Source: an uncultured Phaeodactylibacter sp.
GTDB taxonomy: Bacteria > Bacteroidota > Bacteroidia > Chitinophagales > Saprospiraceae
Direction: 5' to 3'
Assembly: GCA_913062745.1 (NCBI GenBank)
Contig: CAJXXJ010000065.1
Coordinates: forward strand, 1-11,005
Length of the DNA: 11,005 bases
Positions 1 through 4,229 of the stretch are shown piece after piece (position 1 is the stretch's first letter; every line of letters begins with the position of its first letter). The notes beneath the pieces were generated by a model that was not told the origin of the DNA, did no database searches, and worked only from the letters and a program-made list of their open reading frames with translations. The position numbers were made by a program, and so were the translations under genes.

Positions 1-318
1 CAAAAACTGATCGAAAGCCCGCAGTAGCTGTTTGAACAACTTCCGGTAGCTTAGCGCTTCAGCGAATATCTGCTCTCGTTTTCCGGAAGGCAGGCTCAGC
101 GCTTCCCGCAGTTGTTTCCACAGTCTTTGCAGGTTGAGGCGTTGCAGGATAAACTGATTTTGAAACTGCTCCGCGCGAACAAGGTCATCCTGGTTATTGA
201 CCTTTTCGAGAATCTCCTCCAGGCTGCGCTCACAATTGTGGATTTCCTGCTCGTAGAACTTTAGCTCTTTGAACCAGCTCTTTGCCTGAAAAGCCAGGCT
301 CTTCTTGGAATTTTGCAT
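1..318 (-). CDS. Hypothetical helical protein, 3' end cut by window edge
   Basis: An open frame begins at ATG 318-316 and runs without a stop to position 1, giving 106 visible residues. The protein is not recognised. It begins MQNSKKSLAFQAKSWFKELK and is rich in Glu, Gln, Lys, Leu and Arg, with heptad-like spacing of hydrophobic residues (for example the stretch with LEEILEKVNN at residues 34-43 and QRLNLQRLWKQL at about 62-73). It should therefore be mostly alpha-helical and probably coiled coil. No signal peptide or membrane segment is visible, so a cytoplasmic location is likely. It lies 71 bp downstream of the small secreted-protein gene on the same strand, with a short GC hairpin and T-run between them, so co-transcription is uncertain. 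Its function cannot be inferred without the missing C-terminus. Confidence 0.75.
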   Translation of the reverse strand, partial: MQNSKKSLAFQAKSWFKELKFYEQEIHNCERSLEEILEKVNNQDDLVRAEQFQNQFILQRLNLQRLWKQLREALSLPSGKREQIFAEALSYRKLFKQLLRAFDQFL

Positions 319-350
319 GTTGATACGTCCGGTTTAAGTTGGATGAAAAA

Positions 351-362
351 GGCCGTCTGGCC
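351..362 (-). terminator. Weak candidate terminator
   Basis: GGCC-GTCT-GGCC forms a four-base-pair all-GC stem. On the minus strand it is followed directly by TTTTT (positions 350-346). It lies between the stop of the small secreted-protein gene and the start of the helical-protein gene. The stem is very short, so at best it is a weak or partial terminator. Confidence 0.25.
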
Positions 363-389
363 ACAATACAAAAGGAGGCTTTCATCAAC

Positions 390-725
390 TTAGCTGTGGT
401 AGAAGAGCATAGCATGGTGCAGCAGGTAGAGCCGTAGGGGAGCGGTGAATTCAGGAGCAGTATAGCCGTTAGTGTGTACCGGCAGCGGCCGGCGGAGAAC
501 CGGCAGGACGGATGATGTGGACAGCACCGGCGGTACGTTATCCCATCCGGAACAATCCGGTGCGCCATCAATCGCCTGCCCGGCATCCACACAGAGGGTC
601 GTGGCCGGGCATTTTCCAATACTAAAATTAGCGGAAGCAGGGCTGAGGGCAAACAGACCGCCTACCGGGCTGCTGGCCACGGCAGATAAGCACAGGAAGG
701 CAATGAGATTTCGATAGTGCTGCAT
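390..725 (-). CDS. Small secreted protein with three mature cysteines
   Basis: An 111-residue frame from ATG 725-723 to TAA 392-390. Residues 1-32 look like a signal peptide: the n-region MQHYRN, a long hydrophobic core starting LIAFLCLSAV, and a possible AxA-type cleavage at ASA|N near residue 32. The mature part has cysteines at residues 39, 45 and 58 (KCP, LCV, DCSG) that could form disulfides, then a Pro/Leu-rich and aromatic tail ending HHAMLFYHS. Codon choice looks coding (mixed but GC-leaning third positions), and overlapping frames on either strand give less protein-like sequences. No family is recognised. A TACATTTA sequence (762-755, -), seven of eight matches to TAnnTTTG, lies about 30 bp upstream, and a short hairpin (735-749) sits just before the start codon. 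The gene could be a false call; exported-peptide features are the main support. Confidence 0.5.
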   Translation of the reverse strand: MQHYRNLIAFLCLSAVASSPVGGLFALSPASANFSIGKCPATTLCVDAGQAIDGAPDCSGWDNVPPVLSTSSVLPVLRRPLPVHTNGYTAPEFTAPLRLYLLHHAMLFYHS

Positions 726-734
726 GTTGCGGTC

Positions 735-749
735 CGCTAAATGTTAGCG
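735..749 (-). other. Hairpin just before the start codon
   Basis: CGCTAA (735-740) and TTAGCG (744-749) pair around a three-base loop. This places a six-base-pair hairpin about ten bases upstream of the ATG at 725 in the mRNA of the small secreted protein. It overlaps a second palindrome, GCGGTCCGC (729-737). It could affect ribosome access, but it is short and may be incidental. Confidence 0.25.
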
Positions 750-823
750 ATTTGTAAATGTATACCTAAGGAAAACTGCGGTTCTGTTAACGGAGTTGTG
801 CAGCAGGCTGTATTTAAGTGCAT

Positions 824-841
824 CCTTAACGTCACCTTAAC
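824..841. repeat. Direct repeat CCTTAAC-N4-CCTTAAC
   Basis: Two perfect 7-bp copies, at 824-830 and 835-841, are separated by GTCA. The period is 11 bp, one helical turn. This 7+4 layout matches sites bound by dimers of OmpR/PhoB-family response regulators. It lies immediately after the stop of the anti-sigma-like gene and about 100 bp upstream of the 725 start on the minus strand. The TTAAC-N6-TTAAC core recurs at 2524-2539. Binding is inferred only from the spacing. Confidence 0.35.
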
Positions 842-843
842 AA

Positions 844-1875
844 TTAGCGGGGAGGGAGCCGGAAGCGGTAGTTAACTTCCTGCCCGGGGGGCGACCACCG
901 CGGCCCGCTGAGAAACAGCCGTTCGATTTTTTCCCGCAGATCCGCGGGCAGGCTATCAGTAAACTGCAGTTGAGCAGGCTGCCCTCCCGGGCCAATCGTA
1001 AACTGCAGCTCAATCTCTGTGAAGCTGCTGTCTGTTGGCAAGGCGGCTTGGCTGATGCTGCGCTGCAAAAAACGCTCGTAATCAGCAAAACCGGTAAGTG
1101 GAGCAGGGGTGTCGGCAGCTTCCTGCCGTGTAGCAGCCTCTTCGCGTTCATCCAGTGGTAGAGCCCTGTTAGCAGGTGGAGGCGGCATGCGCCGGCTGAG
1201 CGCTATTGGTGAAGAGGTATCCTCCTGGCTATCTGTCTCGTAGGATGGTTCTGTGGGTGCTTCTTCTGCCAGCGCTTCCGTTTCCAAAAGCGGTTCTGAC
1301 TTTACGGAAGGCCGCTTTTGGGGTGGGCGGTCAGCCAGTAGCGGTTGCGTTTGCCCGGTAGCCGGCGGCTTTGCAGTAGCGGGTCCCGGTTGCGTAGCAG
1401 GGTTGGTACTATTCGCAGGCTGCTCCTGCCCGGGAGAAAGGCGGGGTTTCTGCGGGGAAGAAGGTGGCGCTTCCGGCAGGCTCGTCAGGGGGGGCTCTGC
1501 CCTGTCAGCGGTTCCCGGTTCCGGTTCGTAGGCTTGTGCGGCCCGTTCCTGCGCAAGTGTCTCGTCCGGGCTACTACCCGGACCGATGATCCAGAGCGCG
1601 AGCCCGAGGCTTAGTAGGAGTACTGCAGCGGCAGCTACCCGCCAAACGGTTGAGGTACTGCGGCGGCCTTTATGCCGGAGTCGCCGATCCAGTTGCTGCA
1701 GATAACGCTGATGGTCCCTATCCGGAAACGTACGCAGGCCTTGCAGTGCTTCCGCCAGCAGGGGGTCTTCCGCAGCCATGCGCTCCAGTTCGCGCTCTTC
1801 CGCTGCATTCAGGTCACCACTGATCCAGCGGCGGAGCAATTCTTCGGCCCGGTATGTCTGTTCGGCTTTACTCAA
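844..1875 (-). CDS. Putative anti-sigma factor with TonB-like C-terminal domain
   Basis: A 343-residue inner-membrane protein with three parts. Residues 1-70 are a cytoplasmic helical region with the pattern of anti-sigma N-termini (AEELLRRWISGDLNAAEERE, then dPLLAEAL). Residues about 77-97 are one transmembrane helix (VWRVAAAAVLLLSLGLALWI). Residues 101-240 are a Pro-rich periplasmic spacer (30 prolines in 140 residues), and about 262-343 resemble a TonB C-terminal domain (a strand ending IELQFTIGPGGQ, helix LREKIERLFLSG, then PRWSPPGQ). The start is TTG at 1875-1873: an in-frame TAG lies 15 bases upstream, and the next ATG (residue 33) would delete the conserved N-terminal pattern. This start overlaps the sigma-factor stop by 8 bases, implying translational coupling. 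The expected role is to hold the upstream sigma factor until an envelope signal arrives. No zinc-binding HxxxCxxC motif is seen. Topology is clear; the exact family is inferred. Confidence 0.8.
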   Translation of the reverse strand: MSKAEQTYRAEELLRRWISGDLNAAEERELERMAAEDPLLAEALQGLRTFPDRDHQRYLQQLDRRLRHKGRRSTSTVWRVAAAAVLLLSLGLALWIIGPGSSPDETLAQERAAQAYEPEPGTADRAEPPLTSLPEAPPSSPQKPRLSPGQEQPANSTNPATQPGPATAKPPATGQTQPLLADRPPQKRPSVKSEPLLETEALAEEAPTEPSYETDSQEDTSSPIALSRRMPPPPANRALPLDEREEAATRQEAADTPAPLTGFADYERFLQRSISQAALPTDSSFTEIELQFTIGPGGQPAQLQFTDSLPADLREKIERLFLSGPRWSPPGQEVNYRFRLPPR

Positions 1876-2449
1876 GTTGCTGTTTTTCTTCTATACAAAT
1901 GCGCAAATTGCGCCTTCCGTTCTGAATATGGGAGCGTATCTTTCCCAATGGCTCCCCCCGGTAGGCCGCTATCTCCTTGTAAGTATAACCCTCCAGGTAA
2001 AAAGCAGATACGCAGGCCCGCTGTGCTTCCTGCAGCCCTTTCAGGCATATCTTCAACCAGTGCTGCTTTTCGTCGCCGTCGGCTCCTTCGGTAGGAAGAT
2101 GCATGAAATCCGCCGATTGCATAAAGTCCGGGGCTGCCGCTTGCTCCCGCTGCTGGCCGGCACGCCGCAACTGCATCAGGCAGTGGTTTTTAGCCAGCGT
2201 GTGCAGCCAGCTGCGGAATTGCCTGATATCGTGCTGCCTCGTCTTCTCCACCAACTGCTCAAAAACGGCCATCGCTGCATCTTCTGCGGCCTGCTCGTTA
2301 TGCAGATACTTCAGGCACATGCCGTATACCGAGCTGGCATAGCGCCCGTAGAGCTCCGACAGCCACGGCATACGGCCACTGTCACGGTAGCGCTGCAGCA
2401 GCTCCTCGTCGGTAAGGCTTTCGTATTCAGGGCGGAAAAAACGGAGCAT
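1868..2449 (-). CDS. ECF-type RNA polymerase sigma-70 factor
   Basis: A 193-residue protein of typical ECF sigma length. Residues about 28-95 fit region 2 (SELYGRYASSVYGMCLKYLH, then EQAAEDAAMAVFEQL, then FRSWLHTLAKNHCLMQLRR), which contacts core RNA polymerase and the -10 element. Residues about 136-183 fit region 4, with a helix-turn-helix (YLEGYTYKEIAAYRG, then IRSHIQNGRRNL) that reads the -35 region. The linker at about 100-130 is Ala/Gln/Met-rich and poorly conserved. The start is ATG 2449-2447, with a good TATATTTG -7-like element about 34 bp upstream. The 3' end overlaps the next gene by 8 bases, so the two form one operon. A sigma factor followed by a one-TM partner is the classic sigma/anti-sigma arrangement. 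The divergent lipoprotein gene is a candidate target, by position only. Confidence 0.93.
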   Translation of the reverse strand: MLRFFRPEYESLTDEELLQRYRDSGRMPWLSELYGRYASSVYGMCLKYLHNEQAAEDAAMAVFEQLVEKTRQHDIRQFRSWLHTLAKNHCLMQLRRAGQQREQAAAPDFMQSADFMHLPTEGADGDEKQHWLKICLKGLQEAQRACVSAFYLEGYTYKEIAAYRGEPLGKIRSHIQNGRRNLRICIEEKQQLE

Positions 2450-2482
2450 GAGGGTTGACTAAAAACAGAAAATTGACCGATT

Positions 2483-2490
2483 CAAATATA
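2483..2490 (-). promoter_or_regulatory. Candidate -7 element of the sigma-factor operon
   Basis: On the minus strand this reads TATATTTG, a full match to the Bacteroidota -7 consensus TAnnTTTG. It sits 33 bases before the ATG at 2449. No convincing -33 TTG-type element stands at the usual spacing. The surrounding sequence is strongly AT-rich, so a chance match is possible. Confidence 0.4.
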
Positions 2491-2523
2491 TAAAAAAGTC
2501 AACATTTAAAGCTTAATAATTAC

Positions 2524-2568
2524 TTAACACCGAATTAACCCGAGCTTATCACAACCAACCGACATTTG
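2524..2568 (+). promoter_or_regulatory. Candidate regulated promoter: TTAAC repeats plus -7-like site
   Basis: TTAAC at 2524-2528 and again at 2535-2539 form a direct repeat with an 11-bp period. Twenty-one bases further on is GACATTTG (2561-2568), seven of eight matches to TAnnTTTG, which leaves a leader of about 25 bases before the ATG at 2600. The second repeat therefore lies where a -33/-35 element would be. That is the arrangement used by response-regulator activators of the PhoB/OmpR type. No TTG-type -33 element is visible, consistent with activator dependence. All of this is inferred from pattern and spacing. Confidence 0.35.
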
Positions 2569-2599
2569 CGGCGACATTACACCAAAAAAAACTTAGTTT

Positions 2600-4075
2600 A
2601 TGAATTTACGACTTTTGGCAATGCTTATGGGTATGGCTGCACTCCTCTTCACAGTAGGATGCGACGATGACGACAACGATACGCCGTTCATGGCGCCTAA
2701 CGTCACTGCCCCTTCCGCTGTACAGAACGTGCAGAGCGGAGAAACTGGTCTGTCTGTTACTTTCGACGTGTCTTTCGACTCGGAACTGACAGCAACTTAC
2801 TCTGCTACTGGCAGCGGTGTTACTATCTCTAACGCTTCCGGCGACGTATCCGGATCTACTGTAACGATCAACTACGATGCAGGCACCACCGCTGGCGCTG
2901 CCTCCATCAACCTGACTGTAACGGACTCTGAAGGTCAGTCTGACGACGCTACCGCTGTTATCAGCATCGGTGCTGACCCTGACGTGATCCGCAAGACTGG
3001 CGAGATTTCCGGCGATGAGACCTGGACTTCTGACAAGACCTACATCCTCGGCGGCCGTGTAACGGTTGTTGACGGCGTAACCCTGACTATCGAGCCGGGT
3101 ACGGTAATCAAAGGCGAAGCAGGTACTGGTGCAAACGCTACCGCTCTGCTCGTTGCCCGTGGTGGCACACTGCTGGCTGAAGGCCGCGCAGACGCTCCGA
3201 TTATCTTTACCTCTGTAGCAGACGAAATTACACCTGAGCAGGTGGCTTCCGGCGACTTCGCCAGCCCGAACCTCGACCCGGACATCAACGGTCTGTGGGG
3301 TGGTGTGATTGTACTGGGTAATGCTCCGATTTCTGCTTCTAACGACAACGACGAAGATGTAAGCGAAGTACAGATCGAAGGTATCCCGACTTCTGACACG
3401 AACGGCCTGTACGGTGGCGACGATGCAACGGATAACTCTGGTGTACTGTCTCACATCTCTATCCGCCACGGCGGTGCTAACATCGGTGCTGGTAACGAAA
3501 TCAACGGCCTGTCTCTGGGCGGCGTTGGTAACGGTACTACCATCAACAACATCGAAATCGTTGCCAATCAGGATGACGGTATTGAGTGGTTCGGCGGCAC
3601 TGTAAACGTCGATAACGCAGTAGTATGGAACGTTGGCGATGACGGCATCGACACGGACCAGTCCTGGGACGGAACACTGAACAACTTCGTAGTTGTAACT
3701 CCTACCGGCCACTGCTTCGAGCTGGACGGACCGGAAGGCACCTATGAGGCTGGTCATACCATCACCAACGGTACAATTGTATCTTCTGCTAACGGCCGCG
3801 TTTCTGAAGACCTGATCAACGTAGACGACAACTCTATCGTAGACTTGGTTAACCTGTACTTCACAGGCATCGTAGAGGGTCAGCGCATCAACCGCGTAAC
3901 TGCGGCTGGCGTAACTTTCAACAACATCCTGTTTGACGTACCGGCTGGCGAAGTTGCAGAATACGTAAACGGCGCTGTACCGGCTGGCGTAATGGCTGGC
4001 AGCACTCCACAAGCTGATGTATCTACCCTGGGTTGGACCTGGGCTGGACAGGCAGGTGGTCTGGACGGACTGTAA
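2600..4075 (+). CDS. Surface lipoprotein with Ig-like and beta-helix domains
   Basis: A 491-residue lipoprotein. The signal peptide MNLRLLAMLMGMAALLFTVG ends in a lipobox with Cys21. The acidic run DDDDND directly after the Cys resembles the Bacteroidota lipoprotein export signal, so display on the outside of the outer membrane is likely. Residues about 35-125 look like an Ig-like beta domain (alternating Thr/Ser/Val strands ending in VTDSEGQSDDATAVISIG). Residues about 130-470 fit a right-handed parallel beta-helix, with repeated strand-turn units (TLTIEPGTVIKGEAGTG, HISIRHGGANIGAG, then INNIEIVANQDDGIEWFGG and VVWNVGDDGIDTD). Codon choice is extreme: no TTA, CTA or TCA occurs after codon 3, Asn is nearly always AAC, and Ser is mostly TCT or TCC, pointing to high expression. 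The TonB-dependent receptor follows after two hairpins. The pair may form an uptake or surface-binding complex; the ligand is unknown. No catalytic residues are assignable. Confidence 0.88.
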   Translation: MNLRLLAMLMGMAALLFTVGCDDDDNDTPFMAPNVTAPSAVQNVQSGETGLSVTFDVSFDSELTATYSATGSGVTISNASGDVSGSTVTINYDAGTTAGAASINLTVTDSEGQSDDATAVISIGADPDVIRKTGEISGDETWTSDKTYILGGRVTVVDGVTLTIEPGTVIKGEAGTGANATALLVARGGTLLAEGRADAPIIFTSVADEITPEQVASGDFASPNLDPDINGLWGGVIVLGNAPISASNDNDEDVSEVQIEGIPTSDTNGLYGGDDATDNSGVLSHISIRHGGANIGAGNEINGLSLGGVGNGTTINNIEIVANQDDGIEWFGGTVNVDNAVVWNVGDDGIDTDQSWDGTLNNFVVVTPTGHCFELDGPEGTYEAGHTITNGTIVSSANGRVSEDLINVDDNSIVDLVNLYFTGIVEGQRINRVTAAGVTFNNILFDVPAGEVAEYVNGAVPAGVMAGSTPQADVSTLGWTWAGQAGGLDGL

Positions 4076-4103
4076 GCCGAATGGATTGAAATAAAATTTA
4101 TAC

Positions 4104-4138
4104 AACCGGGGGCAGGTCACGCACCTCTACCCCCGGTT
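4104..4138. terminator. First hairpin after the lipoprotein gene
   Basis: AACCGGGGG (4104-4112) pairs with CCCCCGGTT (4130-4138). An inner AGGT/ACCT stem (4114-4117 and 4123-4126) closes a five-base loop. The stem is very stable but is followed only by AACTTTACC, not a real T-run. It may terminate partially, or protect the 3' end of the lipoprotein mRNA from exonucleases. Confidence 0.6.
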
Positions 4139-4157
4139 AACTTTACCTATTATGTAA

Positions 4158-4197
4158 AATGAGAAGGCTTGAAACTATGTGCTCAAGCCTTCTCATT
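4158..4197. terminator. Second hairpin, upstream of the receptor gene
   Basis: A perfect 15-base-pair inverted repeat, AATGAGAAGGCTTGA (4158-4172) and TCAAGCCTTCTCATT (4183-4197), surrounds a ten-base loop containing TATGT. On the plus strand it is followed by GTGTTTTGAG, with only four consecutive T. It ends 32 bases before the receptor start codon. It can act as a terminator, an attenuator or an mRNA-stability element between the two genes. Confidence 0.65.
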
Positions 4198-4229
4198 GTG
4201 TTTTGAGCCTAAATAAATTTTAACCGAAA

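Noticed and set aside
371..379. AAAGGAGGC, a Shine-Dalgarno-like sequence on the plus strand
   Set aside because: No start codon with a meaningful frame follows at suitable spacing, and genes in this window do not use strong Shine-Dalgarno sites.
230..652. A 140-codon minus-strand frame overlapping the two left-hand genes
   Set aside because: It overlaps the helical-protein start and most of the signal-peptide-bearing frame at 390-725, and is rich in Arg/Ser/Cys/Pro, typical of a shadow frame.
1672..2458. Plus-strand frames of 140 and 226 codons across the sigma-factor and anti-sigma genes
   Set aside because: Both overlap well-supported minus-strand genes and translate to low-complexity, Arg/Ser-rich sequence without motifs.
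2606..4120. A 504-codon open frame on the minus strand opposite the lipoprotein gene
   Set aside because: It is aligned codon by codon with the sense gene and exists because that gene avoids TTA, CTA and TCA. Its product is unusually rich in Arg, Tyr, Val and Cys with no domain, signal or start context, while the sense product has a clear lipoprotein and beta-helix plan.
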